Assembly (NCBI RefSeq): GCF_001704635.1
Contig: NZ_MAXF01000210.1
Location: 1 to 39,226, forward strand
Reading direction: 5' to 3'
DNA length: 39,226 nt
From: Streptomyces sparsogenes
Lineage (GTDB): Bacteria > Actinomycetota > Actinomycetes > Streptomycetales > Streptomycetaceae
Below are positions 23,722 to 32,768 of the stretch, one piece after another. The first letter of the stretch is position 1; every line of letters begins with the position of its first letter. Position numbers and translations under genes: made by a program. Under the pieces are notes generated by a model. The model searched no databases. It had not been told where the DNA came from and saw only the letters and a program-made list of their open reading frames with translations.

Positions 23722-25902
23722 ATGCGCAGCAATACCTTCGGACCGGTCAGGCGCATGACGACAATCGGCGCAACGGTGGCCCTGGCAGCCGGCATGCTGC
23801 TCGTCCTGCCCCCCGCCTCCGCGCACGCCGCCGCGGGCGCAGCCCTCCCCTTCACCTCGGTCGAGGCCGAGTCGGCCACCACCACCGGCACCAGGATCGG
23901 CCCCGACTACACCCAGGGCACCCTCGCCTCCGAGGCGTCCGGCCGCCGGGCCGTCCGTCTCACCTCCGGCCAACGCGTCGAATTCACCGCACCCCGCGCG
24001 GCCAACGCCGTGAACGTCTCCTACAGCGTGCCCGACGGCCAGTCCGGCACGCTCAACGTGTACGTCAACGGGACCAGGCTCGCGAAGAGCCTGGAGGTCA
24101 CCTCCAAGTACTCGTATGTGGACACCGGCTGGATCCCCGGGGCGAAGACCCACCACTTCTACGACAACGCCCGGCTGCTGCTCGGCCGGAGCGTCCAGGC
24201 CGGCGACAAGATCGCGTTCGAGGCCGGAAACGTCCAGGCCACCGTCGACGTGGTCGACTTCGAGCAGGTGGAGCCGGCGGCCACGCAGCCCGCGGGATCG
24301 GTCTCCGTCACCTCGAAGGGCGCCGATCCGACCGGGCAGGGCGACTCCACGCAGGCGTTCCGCGATGCCATTGCCTCCGCCCAGGGCGGCGTGGTCTGGA
24401 TCCCACCCGGCGACTACAAGCTGACCTCCTCCCTGAGCGGCGTCCAGAACGTCACCCTGCGGGGCGCCGGCCACTGGTACTCCACCGTGCACACCTCGCG
24501 CTTCATCGACCAGTCCAGCTCGTCCGGCAACGTCCACATCAAGGACTTCGCGGTCATCGGGGAGGTCACCGAGCGCGTCGACTCCAACCCCGACAACTTC
24601 GTCAACGGCTCACTGGGCCCGAACTCCAGCGTGTCGGGCATGTGGCTGCAACACCTGAAGGTGGGCCTCTGGCTGATGGGCAACAACGACAATCTCGTCG
24701 TCGAGCACAACCGCATCCTCGACACCACCGCCGACGGGCTGAACCTCAACGGCAGTGCGAAGGGCGTGCGCGTCCGCGACAACTTCCTGCGCAACCAGGG
24801 CGACGACGCGCTGGCCATGTGGTCGCTGTATGCGCCGGACACCGACAGCAGCTTCGAGAACAACACGATCTCGCAGCCGAACCTCGCCAACGGCATCGCG
24901 ATCTACGGCGGCACCGACATCGCGGTCAAGAACAACCTGATCTCCGACACCAACGCCCTCGGCAGCGGGATCGCCATTTCCAACCAGAAGTTCCTCGACC
25001 CCTTCCACCCTCTCTCCGGCACGATCACGGTCGACGGGAACACGCTGGTGCGCGCCGGCGCCATGAACCCCAACTGGAACCACCCGATGGGGGCCCTGCG
25101 CGTCGACTCCTACGACAGCGCCATCAACGCCACCGTCAACATCACCAACACGACCATCACGGACAGCCCTTACAGCGCGTTCGAGTTCGTCTCCGGGGGC
25201 GGCCACGGCTACGCGGTCAAGAACGTCAACGTGTCCGGCGCGACCGTGAGGAACACCGGGACCGTCGTCGTCCAGGCCGAGGCGCCGGGGGCGGCCAGGC
25301 TCGCCGATGTCGCGGCCACCGGAGTCGGCGCCGCGGGCGTCTACAACTGCCCCTTCCCGGCCGGTTCCGGTCCCTTCGAACTCGCCGACGGCGGCGGCAA
25401 CTCCGGCTGGAGCAGCACCTGGTCCGACTGCTCCAGCTGGCCGCAGCCGGGGCAGGGCAACCCCGACCCGGACCCCGCCCGCAACCTCCTCAAGGGCCGG
25501 CCGGCCACCGCGACCGGCTCGCAGGACGTCTACACCCCCGGCAAGGCGGTGGACGGCGACGCGAACACCTACTGGGAGTCCACCAACCACGCCTTCCCCC
25601 AGTCATGGACGGTGGACCTCGGCTCACGCCAGGCGGTGCGCCGGGTCGTGCTGAAGCTGCCGCCCTCCTCCGCATGGCAGGCCCGCACCCAGACCCTCTC
25701 CGTACTCGGCAGCACCGACGGCTCGTCATACTCCACGGTGGTCGGCTCCCGGGACTACCGCTTCGACCCGGAACGGGGCAACGCCGTCACCCTCAAGCTG
25801 CCCGAGAACACCGATCTGCGCTATCTGAGGCTCCACGTCACCGCCAACACGGGCTGGCCAGCGGCCCAGTTCAGCGAGGTGGAGGCCTATCTGACGTCCT
25901 GA
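23722..25902 (+). CDS. Secreted beta-helix glycanase, GH87-like, with CBM domains
   Basis: A 726-aa exported protein. Order: a Sec signal (hydrophobic core 12-30, cleavage near SAHAAAG, about 36); a beta-sandwich resembling CBM35/CBM6 (about 43-190, FTSVEAESATTTGTRIG); a right-handed parallel beta-helix (about 195-560) with repeated Asn/Asp turns such as LNLNGSAKGVRVRDNFLRNQ and the acidic pair in GDDALAMWS; a Pro/Asp linker; and a discoidin/CBM32 domain (about 590-726). This architecture is typical of GH87 mycodextranase/alpha-1,3-glucanases and related enzymes. Catalytic aspartates are only provisionally placed at the GDD site. Last gene of the operon, ATG after GAAGGGATC. It probably releases the oligosaccharides that the ABC system imports. 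Alternatives: another beta-helix family such as GH49-like or a polysaccharide lyase. Confidence 0.75.
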   Translation: MRSNTFGPVRRMTTIGATVALAAGMLLVLPPASAHAAAGAALPFTSVEAESATTTGTRIGPDYTQGTLASEASGRRAVRLTSGQRVEFTAPRAANAVNVSYSVPDGQSGTLNVYVNGTRLAKSLEVTSKYSYVDTGWIPGAKTHHFYDNARLLLGRSVQAGDKIAFEAGNVQATVDVVDFEQVEPAATQPAGSVSVTSKGADPTGQGDSTQAFRDAIASAQGGVVWIPPGDYKLTSSLSGVQNVTLRGAGHWYSTVHTSRFIDQSSSSGNVHIKDFAVIGEVTERVDSNPDNFVNGSLGPNSSVSGMWLQHLKVGLWLMGNNDNLVVEHNRILDTTADGLNLNGSAKGVRVRDNFLRNQGDDALAMWSLYAPDTDSSFENNTISQPNLANGIAIYGGTDIAVKNNLISDTNALGSGIAISNQKFLDPFHPLSGTITVDGNTLVRAGAMNPNWNHPMGALRVDSYDSAINATVNITNTTITDSPYSAFEFVSGGGHGYAVKNVNVSGATVRNTGTVVVQAEAPGAARLADVAATGVGAAGVYNCPFPAGSGPFELADGGGNSGWSSTWSDCSSWPQPGQGNPDPDPARNLLKGRPATATGSQDVYTPGKAVDGDANTYWESTNHAFPQSWTVDLGSRQAVRRVVLKLPPSSAWQARTQTLSVLGSTDGSSYSTVVGSRDYRFDPERGNAVTLKLPENTDLRYLRLHVTANTGWPAAQFSEVEAYLTS

Positions 25903-25960
25903 CGCCACGGCGGGTGGGGCCGCTCACGTCACCGGGGCCGGACGGCCGCGCAGGGAACAG

Positions 25961-25977
25961 CCGTGCCGGCGGCACGG
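25961..25977 (+). terminator. Hairpin after the sugar operon
   Basis: CCGTGCC-GGC-GGCACGG, a 7-bp stem with a 3-base loop, 58 bases after the glycanase stop. The rest of 25903-26121 shows no gene; it should carry the promoter of the PIG-L gene. Confidence 0.5.
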
Positions 25978-26121
25978 TTGCATGGACCGAGGGACCGGCG
26001 CCGCGCGTCGGGGAGCACGGAGGCCACAAGGCCGTCCGCCCCACCAGGATCCGGGCTCCGGCGCCGCGGTACGCCCGCCGCGCCCTCGGACCAAGACGTA
26101 TTCCCGCAGGAGGACTGTTCC

Positions 26122-26955
26122 ATGACTGACCGGCCCTTGACGCTCATGGCCGTGCATGCCCACCCCGACGACGAGGCCACCGGGACCGGAGGGATCCTCG
26201 CGCGGTACGCGGCGGAGGGCATCCGGACGGTTCTCGTGACGTGTACCGACGGCCGCTGCGGTGACGGACCGGGGGGTGTCAAGCCGGGCGATCCCGGGCA
26301 CGATCCGGCGGCCGTCGCCTCGATGCGCCGTCAGGAACTCAAGGAGAGCTGTGACGTCCTGAAGGTCAGCGATCTGGAGATGCTGGACTATGCCGACTCC
26401 GGGATGGCGGGCTGGCCGGGCAACGAGGCCCCCGGATCGTTCTGGCAGACCCCCGTGGAGGAAGGAGCCGCCCGACTCGCGGAACTCATGCGCCACTACC
26501 GGCCCGATGTGGTCGTCACCTACGACGAGAACGGCTTCTACGGCCACCCCGACCACATCCAGGCCCACCGCATCACGATGGCGGCGCTGGAGATGACCCC
26601 GCTGACACCGAAGGTGTACTGGACGACGATGCCCCACTCCATGATGCGGCGGTTCGCGGAGACCATGCGCGAGTTCCAGGGGGACGTGCCCGAGCCGGAT
26701 CCCGCCGAGGCCGCCGCGATGGCCGAGATCGGCCTCCCCGACGACGAGATCACCACGTGGGTGGACACCACCGCGTTCAGCGGTCAGAAGTTCGATGCGC
26801 TGGCCGCGCACGCCAGTCAGGGGGAGAACATCTTCTTCCTCAGGATGGGCAAGGAGCGGTTCGGCGAGTTGATGGGCATGGAGACCTTCGTACGCGTCAA
26901 GGACACCACCAACGCCGCCGTACCCGAGAACGATCTCTTCGCCGGACTGCGCTGA
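26122..26955 (+). CDS. PIG-L family (Mca/MshB-like) zinc deacetylase
   Basis: A 277-aa protein of the LmbE/PIG-L fold, which removes acetyl groups from GlcNAc-type or mycothiol-type substrates. The zinc ligands are visible: AHPDDE with His14 and Asp17 near the N-terminus, and the later histidine in GFYGHPDHIQAH (about 140). ATG 26122 follows GCAGGAGGAC. No signal peptide. The overall length and the GFYGHPDH context resemble the mycothiol enzymes MshB and Mca, but the housekeeping copies are normally elsewhere; this looks like an additional member of unknown substrate. It is a single-gene unit closed by a strong terminator. Confidence 0.9.
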   Translation: MTDRPLTLMAVHAHPDDEATGTGGILARYAAEGIRTVLVTCTDGRCGDGPGGVKPGDPGHDPAAVASMRRQELKESCDVLKVSDLEMLDYADSGMAGWPGNEAPGSFWQTPVEEGAARLAELMRHYRPDVVVTYDENGFYGHPDHIQAHRITMAALEMTPLTPKVYWTTMPHSMMRRFAETMREFQGDVPEPDPAEAAAMAEIGLPDDEITTWVDTTAFSGQKFDALAAHASQGENIFFLRMGKERFGELMGMETFVRVKDTTNAAVPENDLFAGLR

Positions 26956-26962
26956 GGGGAAA

Positions 26963-26995
26963 ATGGCCACGCTCCTGGGACAGGAGCGTGGCCAT
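26963..26995. terminator. Strong terminator between PIG-L and SecDF genes
   Basis: Perfect 15-bp stem ATGGCCACGCTCCTG / CAGGAGCGTGGCCAT with loop GGA, 7 bases after the PIG-L stop; the convergent secDF ends at 27038. AAAA precedes the stem on the plus strand, which gives a T-tract after it on the minus strand, so it may terminate both genes. Confidence 0.85.
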
Positions 26996-27037
26996 CGCGG
27001 TGAGACCGACAGGCGACCGGCCGTAGGGTTCCGGAGC

Positions 27038-29383
27038 TCAGCCCGGGTATTGAGGGGTTTTCCCGGAAGTCGCCACCGCGTTCTGCCCCGAGAGGGAGTG
27101 TCGCCGGGTGGACCGCGACGGCCGCGGCCGCGACGCCTTCCGCGGCGGGTACAGCTCGGTGGTGAGTGAGGCGGCGGTGAAGACGGAGGAGTAGGTGCCG
27201 ACCGCCAGGCCGATGAGCAGGGCGAGGGCGAAGTCGGCGAGGGTGTCGTCGGCGAGGACGGCGAGGGCGGTGAGGATGAGTGCCGCGCCCATGCCCGTGT
27301 TGACGGTACGGGGCAGGGTCTGCAGGATCGCCCGGTTCGTCAGGCGCGGAAAAGGCGTGGTGCGGTCGCGGGCGAGCAGTTCGCGGACGCGGTCGAAGAG
27401 GACGACGGAGTCGTTGACCGAGTAGCCGATGACGGTCAGCAGGGCGGCCAGGAAGACCCCGTCGATGGGCTTGCCGAGCCAGGCGAAGGCGCCGATCAGG
27501 ATCACCACGTCGTGGGCGAGCGCGACGACGGCCGCGGTCCCGAAGAACCAGCGGAAGCGCACCGCGAGGTACAGCAGTTGGGCGCCCAGTGCGAGGGAGA
27601 GCGCGATGAGGGCGTTGCGGCGCAGCTCGTCGCCCATGCTCGGGCCGATCAGCTCGTCGCGCACCTTCTTCGTCTCGCCGCCGAGGCCGCTGATGGTTTC
27701 GGTGACGGTGGCCTCGTCGGCGTTGGTCAGGTTCTCGGCGCGCACCGTGAGCCCGGTGTCACCGGAGGACTGCACCACCGCGCGGGGGAACCCGGCGTCG
27801 GTGAGGGCGGTGCGGGCCCGGTCGGGGTCGACGGAGGTGCTGGTGGCGTACTCGATCAGCCGGCCGCCGGTGAACTCGATGCCGAAGTCCAGGCCGCGGA
27901 CGAGGATGCCCGACGCGGCCATGACGGCGAGTACGGCGGAGGCGGCCAGCCAGCGGCGCGGACGGCGCATCAGGAACGGGTCGCGGCGCAGCAGCCGGTC
28001 GCGGACCCAGCCGGTGCTCGCGATGCCGGTGACGCGGGGTCGGCGGAAGACCGCGGGGCGGTTGGCCGCGTACTCGGCGAGCACCCGGCTGATCACCAGG
28101 GCGCTGACCATCGATGCGAGGACGCCGATGGCGAGGGTGATGCCGAAGCCGCGCACCGGGCCGGAGGCGAAGGCGAACAGAAGAGCGGCGGCGATCAATG
28201 TGGTGATGTTGGAGTCGGCGATCGCGCTGAGGGCTCCGCGGAACCCGGCCGCCAGCGCCGATCGGGGGGTGGGGCGGCTGCGCGCCGCGTACTCTTCGCG
28301 GGTCCGTTCGAAGACCAGGACGTTGGCGTCCACGGCCATGCCGATCGCCAGGACGAACCCGGCGAGGCCCGGCAGGGTCAGTGTGGCGCCGAGCGCGGCC
28401 AAGGCGGCGTAGGAGATGAGGGCGTAGCAGGCCAGGGCCGCGGTCGCGAGCAGGCCCATGAGCCGGTAGACGGCGATGATGAACAGCGCGGTCAGCGCGG
28501 TGCCGATGCCGGCGGCCCAGGCCGCGGCCTCGATGGCCGCGTCGCCGAGCGTGGCGCCGATGGTGCGCTGTTCCACGGTCTCGACCGGTACGGGCAGGGC
28601 TCCGCCGGAGATGAGCAGGGCCAGTTCGCGGGCTTCGGTGCCGTCGAAGGAGCCGGTGATCTGGGTGCTGCCGCCCGGGATGCCGGTCCCGCACGTTACC
28701 GAGGGGTCGACCTGCGGCGAGGAGATGATCTTGTTGTCGAGGACGATGGCGACCCGGCGCTGCGGATCACCGGCCGGGTGGCAGGCGGCCCGTGCGGTGA
28801 CCTGCCGCCATCGGTCCTGGCCGGTCTTGGAGAAGTCGACCGCGACGTGCCATCCGGCACCGCCCTGCTGGTCGAAGCGGGCGTCGGCACCTTCGACGTC
28901 CCGTCCGGTCAGCTCGGCGGCCCGCAGGCGCAGGGGCTGTCCGGACTCGTCCGGCAGAACGCGCTCCTTGGCCGGATCCGTCGCCGGGGCGGTGGCGCCG
29001 TCGGCGGTCCGGGCCGGGCCGAGGACCGCGTGGACGGTGAGCTGCGCGGTGCGGCCCAGCACGTCGGCGGCCTTCTTCGGGTCATGAACGCCGGGCAGCT
29101 CGACGAGGATGCGGTGGTCGCCGGAGCGGACGAGGGTCGGTTCGGCGACGCCGAGCGCGTCGATGCGGCCGCGCAGCACCTCCAGGGTGCGGTCGGTGGC
29201 CGCGGCGTCGGCGTCGGTGGTGGGGGTGGAGCGGGTCTCCAGCGTGATCTGGGTGCCGCCGCGCAGGTCGAGGCCGAGGCGGACGGGCGTGGTGAGGGCG
29301 ATGGCCAGCGATCCGGCGATCACCGCGAGGGCGAGCAGCGCACGCACGCGCAAGGACTTGGTGTGGTTGTTCCGGCGTTTCAA
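27038..29383 (-). CDS. secDF: Fused SecDF protein-export membrane protein
   Basis: A 781-aa protein with SecD and SecF joined. The SecD half has TM1, then GLDLRGGTQITLE (about 36-48), a P1 periplasmic domain with RIDALGVAEPTLVR, and five further helices starting near 300 with GFVLAIGMAVDANVLVFERTR. The SecF half starts with TM near 465 and FGIEFTGGRLIEYA, ending with VIGYSVNDSVVLFDRVREL and a basic tail. It uses the proton motive force to pull exported proteins through SecYEG. TTG 29383 is chosen because GGAGG sits 6 bases upstream; no ATG or GTG fits. Streptomycetes normally carry separate secD and secF in the core genome, so this looks like an extra copy. It lies 71 bases after a small exported protein gene and probably belongs to the operon headed by the two-component system. 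Confidence 0.9.
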   Translation of the reverse strand: MKRRNNHTKSLRVRALLALAVIAGSLAIALTTPVRLGLDLRGGTQITLETRSTPTTDADAAATDRTLEVLRGRIDALGVAEPTLVRSGDHRILVELPGVHDPKKAADVLGRTAQLTVHAVLGPARTADGATAPATDPAKERVLPDESGQPLRLRAAELTGRDVEGADARFDQQGGAGWHVAVDFSKTGQDRWRQVTARAACHPAGDPQRRVAIVLDNKIISSPQVDPSVTCGTGIPGGSTQITGSFDGTEARELALLISGGALPVPVETVEQRTIGATLGDAAIEAAAWAAGIGTALTALFIIAVYRLMGLLATAALACYALISYAALAALGATLTLPGLAGFVLAIGMAVDANVLVFERTREEYAARSRPTPRSALAAGFRGALSAIADSNITTLIAAALLFAFASGPVRGFGITLAIGVLASMVSALVISRVLAEYAANRPAVFRRPRVTGIASTGWVRDRLLRRDPFLMRRPRRWLAASAVLAVMAASGILVRGLDFGIEFTGGRLIEYATSTSVDPDRARTALTDAGFPRAVVQSSGDTGLTVRAENLTNADEATVTETISGLGGETKKVRDELIGPSMGDELRRNALIALSLALGAQLLYLAVRFRWFFGTAAVVALAHDVVILIGAFAWLGKPIDGVFLAALLTVIGYSVNDSVVLFDRVRELLARDRTTPFPRLTNRAILQTLPRTVNTGMGAALILTALAVLADDTLADFALALLIGLAVGTYSSVFTAASLTTELYPPRKASRPRPSRSTRRHSLSGQNAVATSGKTPQYPG

Positions 29384-29454
29384 GGCGAGCCTCCGCAGGC
29401 ACGCCGCGGCAGCGGCCCGCGCGGCCGCGACGGAGGAAAGGGTGATGGGTCGCG

Positions 29455-29883
29455 TCAGGTACCTGCGGGTGCCGGCGGGGCCCGGCCGCGGTCGTGGGCC
29501 GACCGGCCGGGAGAGACGGGTGCGCACGCGGAAGGCGCTGAAGCACGGGTACCGGCAGCCGGGCCGGCAGCCGCGCGAGGGGGGTCGGTGGCGTGGTGAT
29601 CCGGTGGGCACGGGCGCTCGCCGAGGTGGTCGTGGCGGACCCTGGCCTGGGCCGCGCAGCCGACGGCACACGGGTCGTCCGCGTGGGGACCGGTGTCGGG
29701 GCGCTCGGCGCCCGTGGCCGCCGGGGCCGGATGGAGCACCGGGGCGGAGGCGGCGGGCACCGGAGCGGAAGCGGCGCGCGCGGCACCGGCGGGAACCCAC
29801 GCCACCAGGACCGCGAGGAGCGCGATGAGCGTCCCCGCGAGCGGGTGAACCGCGGTCGGGGTGCCGCGGGATGCTGCGCGCAT
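29455..29883 (-). CDS. Small exported protein of unknown function
   Basis: A 142-aa protein starting at ATG 29883 after AGGAAGGGG. A hydrophobic segment (LAGTLIALLAVLVAWVPAGAARA, about residues 14-36) reads as a signal peptide or anchor. The remainder is Pro/Ala-rich with a conserved-looking core, DPCAVGCAAQARVRHDHLGE, and further Cys and His residues (PCPPDHHAT), suggesting metal binding or a disulfide. It sits between the response regulator and SecDF on the same strand (76- and 71-base gaps). I do not recognise a named family. Possibly a SecDF-associated factor or client. Confidence 0.6.
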   Translation of the reverse strand: MRAASRGTPTAVHPLAGTLIALLAVLVAWVPAGAARAASAPVPAASAPVLHPAPAATGAERPDTGPHADDPCAVGCAAQARVRHDHLGERPCPPDHHATDPPRAAAGPAAGTRASAPSACAPVSPGRSAHDRGRAPPAPAGT

Positions 29884-29959
29884 GCACCGTCCCCTTCCTG
29901 CCGGGGTGCTCGACTTCCTGCGGGGTGCCCGGCGTCTGGGGGCCGGTCGGGGGCGGGCG

Positions 29960-30667
29960 TCAGGGTTCGATGAGACCCGCACGGATGGCGTAGCGGGTCA
30001 GCTCCAGCCGGTCGTGCAGACCGAGCTTGTGCAGGAGGTTGGCCCGGTGGCGGTGCACGGTCTTGACGCTGATGAACAGGATCTCGGCGATCTCCTTGGA
30101 GGAGTGCCCTTCGGCGACGAGTTTGAGGACCTCCTCCTCACGACGGGTGAGGAGCTGGTCGGGGTCTTCCTCTCCGTGGCGGACGCGCTCCAGGTAGTTG
30201 CGGATGAGGGCGGTGACCGCGCCGGGGTAGAGGAACGGCTCGTTGCGCATCGCGGCCCGGCAGGCGGCGACCAGGTCGCGGTCGGCGACCGACTTCAGCA
30301 CATAGCCACAGGCCCCGGCCTTGAGTGCCTGGAACAGGTACTGCTCGTTGTCGTGCATCGTCAGCATCAGGATGCGCAGACCCGGCTTGAGCGCCGCCAG
30401 CTCCCGGGTGGCCTGAAGACCGGTCAGGCGCGGCATGGCGATGTCCAGCACGGCCAGGTCGATCTCCTGGCTCCGGGCCGCCTCGATGGCCTCGGCACCG
30501 TCCCCGGCCTCCGCGACGACCTCCAGGTCGGGTTCCCGGTCGAGGATCAGCCGTACGCCGCGGCGTACGAGAGCGTGGTCGTCGGCGAGCAGGATACGGA
30601 TCGGCTTCCCGGCCGGGGAGGACGGTGCCGAGGCCGTGGTGGGTCCGTGCGGAGTCGGATCGGGCAT
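29960..30667 (-). CDS. NarL/FixJ-type response regulator
   Basis: A 235-aa protein. The receiver domain spans residues 22-140, with acidic pair Asp29/Asp30 (LADDHALVRRG), phospho-acceptor Asp75 (VLDIAMPRL), conserved Thr in MLTMHD and Lys in VLKSVADRD. The LuxR-type DNA-binding domain is at about 170-230 (LTRREEEVLKLVAEGHSSKE, then KTVHRHRANLLHKLGL). The start is two bases after the kinase stop, so the pair is translationally coupled. Probably controls its own operon (small exported protein, SecDF) and perhaps the divergent zinc-finger genes. Confidence 0.95.
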   Translation of the reverse strand: MPDPTPHGPTTASAPSSPAGKPIRILLADDHALVRRGVRLILDREPDLEVVAEAGDGAEAIEAARSQEIDLAVLDIAMPRLTGLQATRELAALKPGLRILMLTMHDNEQYLFQALKAGACGYVLKSVADRDLVAACRAAMRNEPFLYPGAVTALIRNYLERVRHGEEDPDQLLTRREEEVLKLVAEGHSSKEIAEILFISVKTVHRHRANLLHKLGLHDRLELTRYAIRAGLIEP

Positions 30668-30669
30668 GG

Positions 30670-31632
30670 TCAGAGCTGCTTCCTGGGGGCGGGTGTGATG
30701 AGGCGGATCCGGGTACCGGTGCCGGGCGTCGAGGTGATGTCCAGGGTGGCCCCGGCGAGCAGGGCCCGTTCGCGCATGCCGCGGATCCCGGCGCCTTCGC
30801 AGGCGGCCTCGATGCCGCGGCCGTCGTCGGCGATCTCCAGTACCACCGTCTCGCCCGCCCGGCGCAGGCTCACCTCGACCTGCCGCGCCTCCGCATGGCG
30901 GGCCGCGTTGGTCAGGCTCTCCTGGGCCACCCGGTACAGCACCAGCTCGCTCTCCTGGTCGAGGGCGGGCAGATCGGAATCGAGGCGGCGTACGACCCGC
31001 AGCCCGGTGTGGGTGGCGAAGTCCTGCGTGAGCGAGGTCAGTGCGCTGACCAGGCCCAGGTCGTCCAGAACGCCGGGCCGCAGGCGGCGCACCAGGCGGC
31101 GGACCTCGTCCAGGCTCTCCCGGGTGATCTCCTGGGCCTGCTGGAGTTCCTCGCGCAGCGGCTCGGGGGCGTCGTCCGCGGCGCGCTTGAGCACCAGCAG
31201 GATGGCGGTCATGCTCTGCCCGACCTCGTCGTGCAGTTCCTGGGCGATGCGGCGGCGTTCCGCCTCCTGGGCCAGCAGCGCCCGGGCGCTGGACGTGGCG
31301 CGCTCGTGCTCCAGCCGGTCGAGCATGGCGTTGAAGGTGCGGATCAGCTCGGTCACCTCGCTACCGCCGCCGGCGCCGGGCACGGGCAGCCGCTGGCCCG
31401 GGCGCAGCAGGTCGACGGTGGTCATCAGTTTGGTCAGCCGGTCCAGCGGGGCCAGGCCCCAGCGCAGCAGGGCGCCGTTGGCGACCAGCATGACGGCGAG
31501 ACCGCCGACCAGGATGACCGCCTCGGTCAGCACCACCGGCACGGAGACGGTCACCGGCGCCCACAGCAGCAGCGCCGTAGCGGTGCCCAGCACCAGGGCG
31601 TTAAGTCCGAAGATCCGCCAGAACAGCGACAC
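30670..31632 (-). CDS. Sensor histidine kinase (HisKA_3, HAMP)
   Basis: A 320-aa membrane kinase. GTG 31632 is preceded by AAGGAGGAAC; an earlier ATG (31686) is possible. Two hydrophobic segments (about 5-25 and 32-55) enclose almost no external loop, followed by a HAMP-like linker (LLRWGLAPLDRLTKLMTTVD), a HisKA_3 helix with phospho-acceptor His in RRRIAQELHDEVGQSM (about 145-160) and the ATPase domain with DDGRGI and GAGIRGMRERA. The lack of a sensing domain suggests it detects an event in the membrane, such as envelope stress, as intramembrane-sensing kinases do. First gene of the leftward operon with the regulator and secDF. Confidence 0.93.
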   Translation of the reverse strand: MSLFWRIFGLNALVLGTATALLLWAPVTVSVPVVLTEAVILVGGLAVMLVANGALLRWGLAPLDRLTKLMTTVDLLRPGQRLPVPGAGGGSEVTELIRTFNAMLDRLEHERATSSARALLAQEAERRRIAQELHDEVGQSMTAILLVLKRAADDAPEPLREELQQAQEITRESLDEVRRLVRRLRPGVLDDLGLVSALTSLTQDFATHTGLRVVRRLDSDLPALDQESELVLYRVAQESLTNAARHAEARQVEVSLRRAGETVVLEIADDGRGIEAACEGAGIRGMRERALLAGATLDITSTPGTGTRIRLITPAPRKQL

Positions 31633-32018
31633 CGGGGACGTTCCTCCTTCTGCGCTCCGCGTGTGATCAGCTCTACTGTCGCTCATCTCCACTGTCGCCG
31701 TCGCACCCCGGCGGAGCCGCGACTGATCACGACCGAGCCTGCCCCAGCCTGCCTCCCGCACCGCGCGCGGTCGATGGGGCCCGTCACCCATATCCGAGGT
31801 CATCGGGTACCCATGCGCCCTCCCCCGCCATCGCCCCGTGGTCACCGCTGCCCCGGGCAAATGGGGTCCGCGCCCGATGGGCTTCCGACGCCGGGTCCAG
31901 CAGAGTCGAAGGTGATCGAGCCGTCCGGTACGGCCAGTGCTCGCGGTCGTGGAGACCGCGGCCGGTGGACCGGGCGGCCACTGCCGCGCCTGGCGCGCTT
32001 TCGCGAAAGGACATCGTC
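31633..32018. other. 386-bp divergent control region
   Basis: No gene is supported here. It lies between the leftward kinase/regulator/SecDF operon and the rightward zinc-finger/actin-like operon, and so holds both promoters. It contains short dyads (for example GGGTACCC at 31805-31812, flanked by AT-C and ATG) but no motif I can assign. A DosR-type box was looked for and not found. Confidence 0.5.
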
Positions 32019-32348
32019 GTGCCGCTCGACACCGCCCAGACCGGTCCCCGCCCCGGACGGCTGACCTCTCATGAAACCCGTCAGCGCCTCGAGCACGCCC
32101 GCAACAGCCGCCTGGCTCAGCTGCGTGCCCTCGACGAGAGCGCCCCGAGCACGGACACCCATCTGGTGTCCGCGCAGAGGGAGGCGATCCAGCGAGTCCT
32201 CACCGAGATCGACGAGGCGTTCGCCCGCGTGGAGGAGGGCACCTACGGCACCTGCCAGGGCTGCGCCAAGCCCGTCCCCGCCGAACGCCTGGAGATCCTC
32301 CCCTACACCCGGTACTGCGTCGCCTGCCAGGGCCGCGCCACCGCCTGA
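32019..32348 (+). CDS. TraR/DksA-type zinc-finger protein 1
   Basis: A 109-aa protein. GTG 32019 follows GAAAGGA. A helical N-terminal part (about 15-70) precedes a four-cysteine zinc finger, CQGC and CVAC (about residues 79-102, GTCQGCAKPVP...TRYCVACQ). The family acts through the secondary channel of RNA polymerase, but the acidic 'D..D.A' tip needed for DksA action is not evident between the helices (ESAPSTDTHLV), so it may act differently. It precedes a second, different family member by 51 bases. Confidence 0.88.
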   Translation: MPLDTAQTGPRPGRLTSHETRQRLEHARNSRLAQLRALDESAPSTDTHLVSAQREAIQRVLTEIDEAFARVEEGTYGTCQGCAKPVPAERLEILPYTRYCVACQGRATA

Positions 32349-32399
32349 CCCGCCCCGTCCGCCCCCTGTCTTCGTCTCCGCCCTGCTCAAAGGGGTGAA

Positions 32400-32768
32400 G
32401 TGGTGAACCACCAGACCATCGGCGACCGTGCCGCGCACCTGTCGCCCGAGGACCTCGCCGCGCTGCGGGAGAACCTCCACGAACAGCGCCTGTTCCGCCA
32501 GGAACAGCTGCGGCAGATCGCCGCGCCGCCCCGCGCCGAGGACCTGCTGCGGCGCCGCTCCGCGGCACAGGCCGAAGTACAGGTCAAAGTCGCCGCCTCC
32601 GCCCGCATGGTCCTCGCCGACGTGGAGGCGGCGCTGCGACGCATCGCCGAGGGCCGCTACGGCACGTGCCATCTGTGCCGTCGCCCCGTCGAGCGCGACC
32701 GGCTGATGATCGTTCCGCAGGCCCGCTACTGCGCACGGTGCCAGCAGGTGCGGGAGGCCGGACGATGA
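32400..32768 (+). CDS. TraR/DksA-type zinc-finger protein 2
   Basis: A 122-aa protein. GTG 32400 (or GTG 32403) follows AAAGGGG. Long helices (about 14-85, Arg/Glu/Gln-rich: ALRENLHEQRLFRQEQLRQI) lead to a zinc finger CHLC and CARC (about 92-116, GTCHLCRRPVERDRLMIV). It has the same general plan as protein 1 but is only moderately similar and longer, so the pair is an old duplication or two separate acquisitions. The acidic tip is again missing. Its stop overlaps the start of the actin-like gene (ATGA), which ties the two functions together. Confidence 0.88.
   Translation: MVNHQTIGDRAAHLSPEDLAALRENLHEQRLFRQEQLRQIAAPPRAEDLLRRRSAAQAEVQVKVAASARMVLADVEAALRRIAEGRYGTCHLCRRPVERDRLMIVPQARYCARCQQVREAGR

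Noticed and set aside
27512..29599. 695-codon plus-strand frame opposite secDF
   Set aside because: Gly/Asp/Val-rich antisense shadow; SecDF motifs are clear on the minus strand.
29384..29887. 168-residue N-terminal extension of SecDF in the same frame
   Set aside because: It is antisense-like Arg/Pro-rich sequence and overlaps the small exported protein gene; the TTG at 29383 has GGAGG at the right distance and begins directly before TM1.
31633..32018. DosR-type box to match the Rv1733c-like gene
   Set aside because: No GGGAC-type palindrome of the known form could be found in the divergent region.
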